The notes beneath the pieces are model-generated. The model made no database searches, was not told the DNA's origin, and saw only the letters and a list, made by a program, of their open reading frames with translations. A stretch of DNA of 12,387 nucleotides from Ruminococcus sp. (lineage in GTDB: Bacteria; Bacillota; Clostridia; Oscillospirales; Ruminococcaceae): the NCBI GenBank assembly GCA_017544125.1, contig JAFYET010000295.1, positions 1-12,387 of the forward strand, in the 5' to 3' direction. The position numbers and the translations under genes were made by a program. Positions 1 to 6,873 of this stretch are shown piece after piece (within the stretch, counting starts at the first letter, position 1; each line of letters opens with the position of its first letter).

Positions 1-760
1 GCACCGCTATCTTCCCCTCGGCGAGGGCGGCGGCTGTGGTGTCGGGGCGTTCGGTCAGCCGTGAGGGCGAGAAAAGCGTGCGTGGGTAGCCCTTTTCTAT
101 AAACGGGCGCAGATAGCCGCTTGACAGCACCGTGTCGGGGTCAGCGTTTTGTATGCGTGAGCGCAGCTTTGCTACCGCCTCGCCGCTTGCCCTGCCCCTG
201 ATGTAGGCTATCACGATATCTGTCTTTGAAAGCCTGCCGGCAGATAGCATCTCAAATCTCAGCGCCGGCGTTCTTAGCCTGCGGCGTATAAGGGAAATGC
301 CCACCCTGACGTTTTCCGTAAACGCCTCCTGCGGGCCGTAGACCGTCTGGTCGGCTATGGGTGGCGATACGCTCCTTGTGCCGAACATCTGCGTGCCGAA
401 GGCTATCACCCGTGCGCTGCCGTCGGCTATTATAAGCGTAAAGCCCGAAAACAGCCGTGTCAGCCCCTCATCAATAAGCGTTATCAGCGCCTTGTCGGGC
501 GAGACGAGCAGCCGCCCGAAGATAAGGTCAACAAGCTCATCGCCGCTTTTTGCCCCCTCTCTGCCTGCTGCTGCAAACACCTCCGAGAGCATTTCGTTTT
601 GCATAAGCGCCCCTGCGATGCCCTCCTCCGACAGCACCGCTATCTCCCTGCCTGATATGCAGTAATAGGCGCAGTTAAGCTCGCAGGTGCTGCCTGTTAT
701 ATCTCTTATCATATCCACCGCCGACCTGACAGACGGCGGGAACGGTGTGTGCTTATCCAT
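1..760 (-). CDS. GerA/SpoVAF-family spore germination protein (N-terminal part, runs off left edge)
   Basis: This is the first 253 codons of a GerA-family protein; the rest lies left of the window. The family forms membrane subunits of spore germinant receptors, and SpoVAF is its member in spoVA operons. The visible part is the N-terminal soluble domain. Family landmarks are PQEAFTENVRVGISLIRRRL (about residues 143-162) and ERPDTTAAALAEGKIAV (about 237-253), which correspond to the usual GPREAF.ENLR..I.LIRRRL and ERPD..AA.L.EG..A motifs just before the membrane region. The start ATG at 760 is preceded by AGGGGG about 6 bases upstream. It follows the DUF4363 stop by only 9 bases, so the two are co-transcribed. 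The DUF421/DUF4363 neighbours favour a SpoVAF-like accessory role over a classical A subunit, but that is inference. Family assignment is firm; the subfamily is not. Confidence 0.9.
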   Translation of the reverse strand, partial: MDKHTPFPPSVRSAVDMIRDITGSTCELNCAYYCISGREIAVLSEEGIAGALMQNEMLSEVFAAAGREGAKSGDELVDLIFGRLLVSPDKALITLIDEGLTRLFSGFTLIIADGSARVIAFGTQMFGTRSVSPPIADQTVYGPQEAFTENVRVGISLIRRRLRTPALRFEMLSAGRLSKTDIVIAYIRGRASGEAVAKLRSRIQNADPDTVLSSGYLRPFIEKGYPRTLFSPSRLTERPDTTAAALAEGKIAV

Positions 761-769
761 AGCCGCCCC

Positions 770-1138
770 CTAAAACACCGTAGAAAGGCATGGCTTTTCA
801 TTCTTCCAAAGGAGGTTGAGGCTTGTCTTTATAAGCTCGCAGGTCTTTACAAAGTCGTCTTTGTCAGCTGCGTTTTCAAGCTCGCAGAAAAGCAGCGAGA
901 TAGCATTTAAGTCATCGGTGTTTTCGGCGTATGCTATGCTTTTTCTGTACCCCTCCCACTCGGCATTAAGGTCGGCTGTGAGCGTTTTTGGCAGACTGCC
1001 TGTCAGGCGGTATTCATCTAAGGCTTTGTCAATGCCCGCACTAAGGCTGCTGCCGCCACTGCTCACCCTGCAAAGCGAGAAAAACGACACTGCCACCACC
1101 GCCATAAGTATAAATATGCAAACCCTTACTCTTTTCAC
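770..1138 (-). CDS. DUF4363-like small membrane-anchored protein
   Basis: A 122-residue protein with a basic N-terminus and one hydrophobic segment (about residues 5-23), followed by an extracytoplasmic helical region. The C-terminal half has regularly spaced Leu/Glu helices and ends LWKNEKPCLSTVF, a pattern like the DUF4363 family often found beside DUF421 genes in Clostridia. Its function is unknown. The start is a GTG at 1138, which overlaps the DUF421 stop in a GTGA arrangement. The AGGAGG ribosome site lies about 8 bases upstream, inside the last codons of DUF421. This suggests translational coupling. The next gene (GerA family) begins 9 bases after its stop. I assign the family from size, topology and neighbours; no catalytic motif is visible. 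The hydrophobic stretch could also be a signal peptide, but no clear cleavage site is seen. Confidence 0.75.
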   Translation of the reverse strand: MKRVRVCIFILMAVVAVSFFSLCRVSSGGSSLSAGIDKALDEYRLTGSLPKTLTADLNAEWEGYRKSIAYAENTDDLNAISLLFCELENAADKDDFVKTCELIKTSLNLLWKNEKPCLSTVF

Positions 1139-1809
1139 CTGCTGCCCCTCCTGACCAAGAATATTTTGCCCTTTCGGTTCGCCGTCATCATAAATACTTC
1201 ATCACGCCTGAGCTTTTGTTTGCTTAATGTTCTGTCAAGCCATATCTCATCAAAGCCCAGCTCTTTGAGCGCTGATGAGAGCACCCGCCCGCTGTCCATT
1301 ACAAGCACGGGCGGCGGGTCTGTTTCGGCTTTCAGCCCTAAGTCATCGGCGGTGGGCGGCTCGCTGCCTTTTTTAAGGCAGACGGATATGCTGCCGGTAG
1401 TCTCCACCACCGCCTGCTCGACTTGTGACAGGTCAAACACCCCCTGCGAGCGAAGCCCTTCGAGCAGGTCGTCCGCCGTAAAGCGCAGCTGCTGCAAAAG
1501 CTCGGGCTTTAAGCTGCCGTTTTCGATTATTATCTTAGGTGTGCCCGATACCGCACGGCGTATGCGTATGCTTTTGAGGGTGACGGCTGACATTATCACA
1601 TCAAGGCTCACAAGGGTGAGCACAGGCACTATGCCCATTGACATGGGTATGGAGATATCTTCAACAGGCAGGGTGGCGATGTTTGAAACGAGTATAGTGA
1701 CCACCAGCTCACTCGGCTGCAGCTGCCCTATCTGCCGCTTGCCCATAAGCCTTACCGACAGTATGACCACAAAATAAAGCACCACCGAGCGGATAAAGAC
1801 TATCAGCAT
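1135..1809 (-). CDS. DUF421/YetF-family membrane protein
   Basis: A 224-residue DUF421 (YetF/YcaP-like) protein. Three hydrophobic helices (about residues 3-20, 35-50 and 58-78) are followed by a soluble domain. Diagnostic sequence includes RLMGKRQIGQLQPSELVVTI (about 20-39) and the GTPKIIIENG strand of the YetF domain (about 89-98). The soluble domain ends in the charged RRGSR tail. In clostridial genomes these proteins accompany spoVA/gerA-type genes and are thought to act in spore membranes; the biochemical role is not settled. I chose the ATG at 1809 because AAGGGGG stands 7 bases upstream and the protein then starts directly with the first membrane helix. An in-frame ATG at 1968 adds 53 residues unlike the family, and it would overlap the candidate promoter at 1867-1895. 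It is the first gene of the visible operon. Confidence 0.88.
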   Translation of the reverse strand: MLIVFIRSVVLYFVVILSVRLMGKRQIGQLQPSELVVTILVSNIATLPVEDISIPMSMGIVPVLTLVSLDVIMSAVTLKSIRIRRAVSGTPKIIIENGSLKPELLQQLRFTADDLLEGLRSQGVFDLSQVEQAVVETTGSISVCLKKGSEPPTADDLGLKAETDPPPVLVMDSGRVLSSALKELGFDEIWLDRTLSKQKLRRDEVFMMTANRKGKIFLVRRGSR

Positions 1810-1866
1810 GAGAAGACCCCCTTTTTTGTGGAATTGGCTTATATCAGTTAACTGCCCATATGCTCC

Positions 1867-1895
1867 TATTATCTCACCAAAACGCCGTATTATTC
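1867..1895 (-). promoter_or_regulatory. Candidate forespore sigma (sigma-G/F-like) promoter for the DUF421 operon
   Basis: On the minus strand, GAATA (1895-1891), a 17-base spacer and GATAATA (1873-1867) resemble the B. subtilis sigma-G pattern GHATR-N17/18-CATNHTA, with one mismatch at the first base of the -10. It would start transcription near 1860, leaving a leader of about 50 bases before the ATG at 1809. Forespore control would fit a GerA/DUF421 operon. The pattern is short and AT-rich, so this is a candidate only. Confidence 0.4.
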
Positions 1896-1961
1896 GTAAT
1901 ACCTTGTATATAATATTAAAATATTTTTCTTGTATGTGAGTAAATTCGTTAATTTGGGGCA

Positions 1962-1990
1962 TTGACAAAAGGGAGATACCATATTATAAT
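1962..1990 (+). promoter_or_regulatory. Consensus vegetative promoter of the zinc-ribbon protein gene
   Basis: TTGACA (1962-1967), a 17-base spacer and TATAAT (1985-1990) form a perfect sigma-A-type promoter reading rightward. The start of transcription would be near 1997, giving a leader of about 68 bases to the ATG at 2065. It is divergent from the DUF421 operon. Confidence 0.85.
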
Positions 1991-2064
1991 ATAATTGTGT
2001 TTAAATTTTTAAACAAGTAAAGTGTTTGGAAATTTATTCAAGTATATTTATGGAGGTAAACAAA

Positions 2065-3762
2065 ATGGCACAGAGATATTGTCAGGCTTGCGGCAACGCA
2101 CTTGCAGATAACGAAGTATTCTGCGCAGCCTGCGGTGCAAAGAACGATGCAGACGCAGCAGCAGCTCCCTCGGCAGTTCCGCAGCAGGCAAAGCAGGGCG
2201 GCGGCGCAGCAGCAGCTCTTGCAGGGAAGAAGAATATCATCATAATAGCAGCGGCTGCTCTTATAGTTGTCATTGTGGCTATCGTAGTGATACTCAACCT
2301 TACAAAGTATCAGAAGATAGATGCAAAGGAGCTCGTAAGGGTAGAATTCAACGGTATGGACGGCAAGGGTACGGCAACAGCAGTTCTCAACACCGACCAC
2401 AAGGAATACAACGAGAAGAAGGACAAGAACGAGACCGTAAAGGGCAGTGACTTCCTTGTTCAGAGCGAGGACGACGACTATAAGGACAGGCTTCTCGGCG
2501 CTTACACCAAGGCAGGCAGCAAGAAGGAAGCCAAGGATATGCAGAAGGCTCTTACCGACACCAAGAAGGACGGCGAGCTCAAAAACATCAGCTTTGACCT
2601 TTCAGAAAAGAAGAAGCTCAAAAACGGCGACACTATAACAGTAACAGTTGAGTTCGACGAGGAAGAGCTCGAAGAGGCAGGCATCAAGCTCGAGAACACA
2701 GAGTTCGAGATCGAGGTAGAGGGTCTTAACGAAGTAAAGACTATCGACGTGTTTGATTACTGCGAAGTCAAGTTTGACGGCTTTGACGGCTTCGGCTCAT
2801 ACTCGGTAGAGACAAAGGCTGACATTCCCGACGAGCTAAAGGATTATGTATCCTTCGGCAGATCTGACTACAACAACAACCTCAAAAACGGCGACAAGGT
2901 TAAGGTAGAGGCTTACGTTTACGGCAACTACACAGCTGACGAGGACGGCGAAGAGGTTTACTTAAAGACCAAGGAAGACCACTACTACGACTACGGCTAC
3001 AAGAAGGGCGAGAACCTCACCAAGGAGTTTGAGGTATCGGGTCTTAAGGAGCTTTCTGAGTATGACCCCACAGCTGACTTCAAGGTTGAGTTCTCTGGCG
3101 TTGGTCCTTACAAGGTAAGCAAGATAAACAAGGACGCTATGACACCTGAGATAGCTGACCAGCTCTCATTCGACTATGAGTGGGACAAGGAGTATAAGGT
3201 AGGCGATTCTGTACAGATCAAGGTTTACCCCTACAGCGGTCTTAAGGATCTCGGCTACAAGCTCAAAGGCTCGGCTGACAGCGACGGCTACTATATCTAC
3301 ACAATAACTCTTACTGAGGACATGGTCCCTGTTCTTATCACCAAGAAGGAAGACGTAGGCGAGCTTAACGCAACAAGCGAGCAGTACTTCACAGATAAGC
3401 TCGAGGATATCAAGAACGACTACAAGGATTCAAGATACATAGGCTCTGTTACACTTAAGGAAGACCCCAAGAGCTGGAGCGACTTTGAGCTTGAAAAGAC
3501 CTACCTTGTAAACCGCAAGGAGATAACAGACAGCAGCTATGATGACAACGCTATCTACGCAAGGATATATAAGGTAACTATCACAGACAAGAAGAACAAG
3601 AAGTATGAAGCACACTTCATGCTTTACGGTCACAACCTTGTAAAGGTAAACGGTGAGCTTTCGATCACTAACGATTACCTCAGCAACACCTGCAAGGAAA
3701 AGCTCGGTGATTACAAGGATTACTTTGACAAGGACAGGTACACAATGACAGCTATCGGCTGA
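2065..3762 (+). CDS. Zinc-ribbon membrane protein with repeated extracytoplasmic domains
   Basis: A 565-residue protein. An N-terminal zinc ribbon with Cys6-x2-Cys9 and Cys20-x2-Cys23 is followed by an Ala/Gln/Gly-rich linker, one transmembrane helix (about 57-78) and a large Lys/Asp/Tyr-rich region. That region holds three related units, beginning near VRVEFNGMDGKG (91-102), CEVKFDGFDGFG (233-244) and FKVEFSGVGPYK (339-350). Each also contains a (K/N)xxNGD or YKVGD turn followed by alternating hydrophobic strands, suggesting Ig-like beta domains. Residues about 440-565 form a distinct C-terminal domain. With the ribbon inside, the repeats lie outside the membrane, a topology like the zinc-ribbon/TcaA-type proteins of Firmicutes; I do not recognise a specific function. 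ATG 2065 is chosen because TGGAGGT (2051-2057) lies 7 bases upstream; an earlier ATG at 2026 has no such site. The gene is a single-gene unit with its own promoter and terminator. Confidence 0.9.
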   Translation: MAQRYCQACGNALADNEVFCAACGAKNDADAAAAPSAVPQQAKQGGGAAAALAGKKNIIIIAAAALIVVIVAIVVILNLTKYQKIDAKELVRVEFNGMDGKGTATAVLNTDHKEYNEKKDKNETVKGSDFLVQSEDDDYKDRLLGAYTKAGSKKEAKDMQKALTDTKKDGELKNISFDLSEKKKLKNGDTITVTVEFDEEELEEAGIKLENTEFEIEVEGLNEVKTIDVFDYCEVKFDGFDGFGSYSVETKADIPDELKDYVSFGRSDYNNNLKNGDKVKVEAYVYGNYTADEDGEEVYLKTKEDHYYDYGYKKGENLTKEFEVSGLKELSEYDPTADFKVEFSGVGPYKVSKINKDAMTPEIADQLSFDYEWDKEYKVGDSVQIKVYPYSGLKDLGYKLKGSADSDGYYIYTITLTEDMVPVLITKKEDVGELNATSEQYFTDKLEDIKNDYKDSRYIGSVTLKEDPKSWSDFELEKTYLVNRKEITDSSYDDNAIYARIYKVTITDKKNKKYEAHFMLYGHNLVKVNGELSITNDYLSNTCKEKLGDYKDYFDKDRYTMTAIG

Positions 3763-3773
3763 TAACAAAAACC

Positions 3774-3804
3774 ACCGCAGGGCAGAGATGTCCTGCGGTT
3801 TTTT
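3774..3804 (+). terminator. Intrinsic terminator after the zinc-ribbon gene
   Basis: ACCGCAGG (3774-3781) pairs perfectly with CCTGCGGT (3792-3799), with a 10-base loop and a run of six T (3799-3804). It begins 11 bases after the TGA stop. Confidence 0.92.
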
Positions 3805-3867
3805 GTGCGCTATACACGAAAAGCGGGTTGTACGGTTTATGCAATATCCCGAAATATAGCTTTTTCG

Positions 3868-3896
3868 TTGAAATGCGTTGGGAAACGTGGTATAAT
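3868..3896 (+). promoter_or_regulatory. Promoter of the GH5 cellulase gene
   Basis: TTGAAA (3868-3873), a 17-base spacer and TATAAT (3891-3896) preceded by TGG make a good sigma-A promoter with an extended -10. Transcription would start near 3903, leaving a leader of about 75 bases that contains the inverted repeat at 3915-3930. Confidence 0.8.
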
Positions 3897-3914
3897 TTAT
3901 GTTGCGGTTTAGCA

Positions 3915-3930
3915 ATAAATTGGAATTTAT
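3915..3930. repeat. Inverted repeat in the cellulase leader (possible operator)
   Basis: ATAAATT (3915-3921), GG, AATTTAT (3924-3930) is a perfect 7-base dyad about 12 bases after the predicted transcription start. It could be a repressor site for the cellulase gene. The arms are pure A/T, so a chance origin is quite possible. Confidence 0.35.
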
Positions 3931-3977
3931 CAACTTTTTTCCGCCATTTTTTTGACCCTTGACTTAGGAGGATATGT

Positions 3978-5366
3978 ATGAAAATAATAAAAAAACTCTC
4001 GGCATTTGTTACGGCTGCGGCGATGGCGGCGGGGGCGGTGCCGATGATAAACGTTACTGAGGCTGAGGCTGCGATAAATGCCACCTCGCCGCAGGATATC
4101 ATTTCAAAAATGGGCATCGGCTGGAACCTCGGCAACTCCCTCGATACTAACGGCACGGGCGAAAAGTCGGAGGAATACTGGGGCAACCCGAAGACCACCA
4201 AGGAGCTTATCGAGTTTGTGCATGACCAGGGCTTTTCGAGCATACGCATACCCGTCACCTGGGGGTATCATATGGACGCCCAGCACAACATCGACGCAAG
4301 CTACATGGCGCGTGTCAAGGAGGTCATCGACTACGCATACAACGACGGAATGTATGTCATCATCAATATCCACCACGACAATTTCCAGATGTATTCCGAC
4401 TATGAGGGCAAGAACAATTACAACTATTTCTACCCCGACAACGCCCACAAGCAGCTGTCAGAAACGTTTGTAAAAAGCGTATGGGCGCAGATAAGCGAAA
4501 CCTTTAAAAACTACGGCGAGCGCCTTGTGTTTGAGACATTAAACGAGCCACGCCTTGCCGGTACGGGCGATGAGTGGTGGTTCCCGGTAAATAACCCCTC
4601 GTCTGCGGTGCAGGAGGCTGTGGGCGTTATAAACACCCTCAATCAGGACGCTGTTGACGTGATAAGGGCTTCCGGCGGCAACAATGCCAACAGGCTTATC
4701 ATGTGCCCGGGCTACGGCGCATCGCTTGACGGGGCTATCGTCAACGGCTTTGCGCTGCCGAATGACACGGCAGGCATGGTGGGCGTGTCGATACACTCAT
4801 ACACGCCGTACAGGTTCGCAATGGCGACCGAAGCCCATGACAACCCCACATCAGTCTACAATGATGAAATGAAAAACGAGCTTGGCGGCATTTTTGATAC
4901 TATCAAGACCCGTGTGCTCGACCGTGGATATGCTTGCTACATAGGCGAGTTCGGCGCTACCAACAAGGGCAACGACGCTGAGCGCTGCAAGTGGGCTAAG
5001 GACTACACCGCCAAAGCCAAAGCGCTTGGCATACCCGTTTATCTGTGGGATAACAACATCTACACGGTAGGCTCTGAGAGCTACGGTCTGATAAAAAGAA
5101 CGGAAATGACCGTCGCCTACCCCGAATACCTCGCCGCCCTCACCGAAGCCTACCCCGTGGAGCAGCCCGAAAGGCTGCCCGGCGATGTCAACAATGACGG
5201 CAGCGTCAGCATTATTGATGTGCTTGTTCTGCGCCAGCACCTCGCAGGCTGGCAGGTGGATATCACCCTCGCAAACGCCGATGTCAACGCCGACAACGAA
5301 GCCAATATCCTCGATGTTCTGCTTATCAGACAGTACCTTGCAGGCTGGGACGTAGTTTTGAAATAA
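3978..5366 (+). CDS. Secreted GH5 (subfamily 4-like) endoglucanase with C-terminal dockerin
   Basis: A 462-residue secreted glycoside hydrolase that cuts beta-1,4-glucans such as cellulose or xyloglucan by a retaining mechanism. A signal peptide (about 1-32, cleaved near AEA-AI) precedes the catalytic domain (about 36-390). Its landmarks are GWNLGNSLDT (48-57), RIPVTW (90-95), NIHHD (130-134), TLNEPR with acid/base Glu190, HSYTPY (273-278), IGEFG with nucleophile Glu324, and LWDNN (357-361). A type I dockerin follows (about 402-460). Its first loop is canonical (DVNNDGSVSIID); the second (DVNADNEANILD) has Asn where Gly is usual. The dockerin should plug the enzyme into a cohesin scaffold or cell surface; no cohesin gene is in the window. 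AGGAGG (3966-3971) lies 6 bases before the ATG. No strong terminator is seen at once after the stop; the hairpin at 5461-5486 can serve it. Confidence 0.95.
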   Translation: MKIIKKLSAFVTAAAMAAGAVPMINVTEAEAAINATSPQDIISKMGIGWNLGNSLDTNGTGEKSEEYWGNPKTTKELIEFVHDQGFSSIRIPVTWGYHMDAQHNIDASYMARVKEVIDYAYNDGMYVIINIHHDNFQMYSDYEGKNNYNYFYPDNAHKQLSETFVKSVWAQISETFKNYGERLVFETLNEPRLAGTGDEWWFPVNNPSSAVQEAVGVINTLNQDAVDVIRASGGNNANRLIMCPGYGASLDGAIVNGFALPNDTAGMVGVSIHSYTPYRFAMATEAHDNPTSVYNDEMKNELGGIFDTIKTRVLDRGYACYIGEFGATNKGNDAERCKWAKDYTAKAKALGIPVYLWDNNIYTVGSESYGLIKRTEMTVAYPEYLAALTEAYPVEQPERLPGDVNNDGSVSIIDVLVLRQHLAGWQVDITLANADVNADNEANILDVLLIRQYLAGWDVVLK

Positions 5367-5379
5367 AAATGTGTACGGC

Positions 5380-5430
5380 GTGCGTCCGAAGGGGGTACGA
5401 GGGGGCGCTGGGGTGGCACACCCCTTGCCT
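5380..5430 (+). repeat. GC-rich dispersed intergenic repeat, copy 1
   Basis: The stretch starts with GCGTGCGTCCGAAGGGGG and contains CGCTGGGGTGGCACACCCC, whose GGGGTG/CACCCC arms (5410-5415 and 5419-5424) form a small hairpin. Both blocks recur, slightly altered, at 8117-8175 (GCGTGACCGAAGGGG and CGCTGGGGTGAC). It has no T-run, so it is probably not a terminator by itself. Confidence 0.5.
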
Positions 5431-5460
5431 TAGCGAACAGCTCCCCACACATCACAAATA

Positions 5461-5486
5461 AAAAAGCTCCCCGAAGGGAGCTTTTT
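5461..5486. terminator. Bidirectional intrinsic terminator between cellulase and flagellin
   Basis: AAAAAGCTCCC (5461-5471), loop CGAA, GGGAGCTTTTT (5476-5486) is a perfect 11-base stem with A/T tracts on both sides. It ends flagellin transcription on the minus strand, 20 bases after the stop, and can also stop cellulase transcripts on the plus strand. Confidence 0.93.
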
Positions 5487-5505
5487 ATTATGCCTTGATA
5501 TGCGC

Positions 5506-6630
5506 TTACTGGAGAAGCTGGAGTACAGACGAAGGAGCCTGGTTTGCCTGAGCAAGCATAGCCTGAGCAGCCTGTGTAAGGGTGTTGCCCTGGGTGTACT
5601 GCATCATGGTCTTAGCCATGTCTGTGTCACGGATACGAGAGTTAGCATCGGTGATATTCTCGGAAGCTGTGTTCAGGTTGTTCATCGTGTAGTCAAGTCT
5701 GTTCTCGAGAGCACCGAGGTTAGCTCTTGAAGCGGATACGTCATTGATTACGTCTCTAACCTTTTCAGCAACTACGGATGCAGAATACTGATTGGAAATG
5801 TTAAGTGTTAAGCCGTTATCATTCTTGGAAACCTTTGAACCGGACGAACCGTTAGCAGCAGTTAAGTTAACTGCCTTAGCACCATTGGCATTACCTGCCT
5901 CTGTAGCAACACTTGACTTCGACATTGCATGGAACAAAACATCAGTTTTAAGATTCATCATGCTAACACTCAGCTTGTCAGATGCGCTTGATGTTTCACC
6001 AATCTGAAGTGTGAGAGCACTTCCAGAGCCAACTATACCAGTTGTATCAGCTTCAGTGATTATATCGCCAACCTTTGTATTAGCTGTTCTTGCAACTGCT
6101 GTTGTTTTTCCTGTTGTTGCTGTTGTCATATCGCCGTTAAACAGCTTAAGCTCGTTGAAGTTAGCTGTATCAGCGATTCTGTCAATTTCTGCACAAAGCT
6201 GGTTAACTTCGTCCTGTAATGCCTGACGGTCAACACCGGTGTTATTTGTGCCGCCAGCAATTGTAAAGTCTTCCTCAGCAGCTGTTCTTGTTGCGCCGGC
6301 AGCTGTTTTACCTGTCTCATAAGTACCATTAGCCGACTTCTCAGCGAGCTCTACGATACGGTTAAGCATATCATGAACTTCGCCCATATAGCCCTCAGCT
6401 GTCTTGATAAGCGAAGCGCCGTCCTGTGCGTTCTTTGAAGCTGTGTCAAGAGCCTTGATCTGAGCTTTCATCTTCTCGGATATTGCGAGACCTGATGCGT
6501 CATCAGCAGCTCTGTTGATCTTGAAGCCTGTGGATAGTTTCTCGAGATTGCCTGCAACTGTGCTGTTGTTCTTATTCAATGCGTTATTTGCATTGATTGC
6601 CATTGTGTTTGTTCTAACTACCATACTCAT
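5506..6630 (-). CDS. hag/fliC: Flagellin
   Basis: A 374-residue flagellin, the subunit exported and polymerised into the flagellar filament. The conserved N-terminal D0/D1 helices start MVVRTNTMAINANNAL and include LEKLSTGFKINRAADDASGL (about 29-48) and SEKMKAQIKALDTASKNAQDG (about 51-71). The C-terminal D1/D0 runs from about 286 through NLGALENRLDYTMNNLNTA (304-322) to the end at 374. Between about 165 and 285 lies a short variable outer domain rich in Thr, Ala and Ser. LNRIVELAE (89-97) matches the D1 patch sensed by TLR5 in other flagellins. Cys146 is the only cysteine, uncommon but not unique in flagellins. The ATG at 6630 is chosen because GGAGGT (6643-6638) is 7 bases upstream; the ATG at 6645 overlaps that ribosome site. 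No other motility gene is in the window, so the gene stands alone with its own promoter and terminator. Confidence 0.97.
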   Translation of the reverse strand: MSMVVRTNTMAINANNALNKNNSTVAGNLEKLSTGFKINRAADDASGLAISEKMKAQIKALDTASKNAQDGASLIKTAEGYMGEVHDMLNRIVELAEKSANGTYETGKTAAGATRTAAEEDFTIAGGTNNTGVDRQALQDEVNQLCAEIDRIADTANFNELKLFNGDMTTATTGKTTAVARTANTKVGDIITEADTTGIVGSGSALTLQIGETSSASDKLSVSMMNLKTDVLFHAMSKSSVATEAGNANGAKAVNLTAANGSSGSKVSKNDNGLTLNISNQYSASVVAEKVRDVINDVSASRANLGALENRLDYTMNNLNTASENITDANSRIRDTDMAKTMMQYTQGNTLTQAAQAMLAQANQAPSSVLQLLQ

Positions 6631-6637
6631 AATAAAT

Positions 6638-6649
6638 ACCTCCATGTAT
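6638..6649 (-). promoter_or_regulatory. Candidate CsrA site overlapping the flagellin ribosome-binding site
   Basis: The minus-strand leader reads ATACATGGAGGT here, matching the CsrA consensus RUACARGGAUGU at 10 of 12 positions. It includes the Shine-Dalgarno GGAGGT. CsrA bound here would block ribosomes, as is known for B. subtilis hag. Confidence 0.55.
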
Positions 6650-6660
6650 TCTTAATTTTC

Positions 6661-6676
6661 GCAGCGTCCCTGCTGC
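6661..6676 (-). promoter_or_regulatory. Candidate upstream CsrA hairpin in the flagellin leader
   Basis: GCAGC (6676-6672), loop AGGGAC, GCTGC (6665-6661) presents GGA in a hairpin loop, the classic CsrA target. Its GGA lies 23 bases before the GGA of the ribosome site, a spacing suitable for one CsrA dimer bridging both. Confidence 0.5.
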
Positions 6677-6726
6677 TATGAGTTATCACCGGAGCTGTGC
6701 GCTGCCCCGATGTGCTTACATTATAT

Positions 6727-6752
6727 ATATCGGAAAGCGGGCGGAAAATTTA
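6727..6752 (-). promoter_or_regulatory. Sigma-D (sigma-28)-type flagellin promoter
   Basis: On the minus strand, TAAA (6752-6749), 14 bases and TCCGATAT (6734-6727) match the motility sigma pattern TAAA-N14/16-GCCGATAT with one mismatch. Transcription would start near 6720 and give a leader of about 90 bases carrying both candidate CsrA sites. Its place before flagellin strongly supports it. Confidence 0.85.
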
Positions 6753-6815
6753 AGTGGGGAATATTCACAAAGTTTCGGGGTGCTGATTGGGGGAAATCCA
6801 CAAAGGGGGGCTTTC

Positions 6816-6829
6816 TTACCTCTTACTTC
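6816..6829 (-). repeat. Two units of a 7-base tandem repeat (minus orientation)
   Basis: Read on the minus strand this is GAAGTAA followed by GAGGTAA. The same heptamer family forms the array at 8074-8101 in the opposite orientation, so the two copies flank the serine hydrolase gene as inverted elements. Confidence 0.5.
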
Positions 6830-6854
6830 ACTCAAATCAAGAATTGATTTGAGT
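6830..6854. promoter_or_regulatory. Perfect 25-base dyad, candidate operator upstream of the serine hydrolase
   Basis: ACTCAAATCAA (6830-6840), GAA, TTGATTTGAGT (6844-6854) is a perfect 11-base inverted repeat. It ends 19 bases before the -35 of the serine hydrolase promoter and lies about 80 bases upstream of the flagellin promoter. The position suits an activator or repressor site. It lacks the GC-rich stem and long T-run of a terminator. Confidence 0.6.
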
Positions 6855-6873
6855 TTCTATGCACAAAAGTATA

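Noticed and set aside
1166..1777. Open plus-strand frame of about 200 codons
   Set aside because: It lies wholly antisense to the DUF421 gene, has no ribosome site or promoter and a composition typical of an antisense frame in GC-rich coding DNA.
1810..1968. N-terminal extension of DUF421 from the ATG at 1968
   Set aside because: It adds 53 residues not typical of the family, has no good ribosome site, and a better start at 1809 has AAGGGGG in place.
2038..2400. Cysteine-rich minus-strand frame opposite the zinc-ribbon gene
   Set aside because: An antisense artefact of the Ala/Gln-rich linker codons; no start signals.
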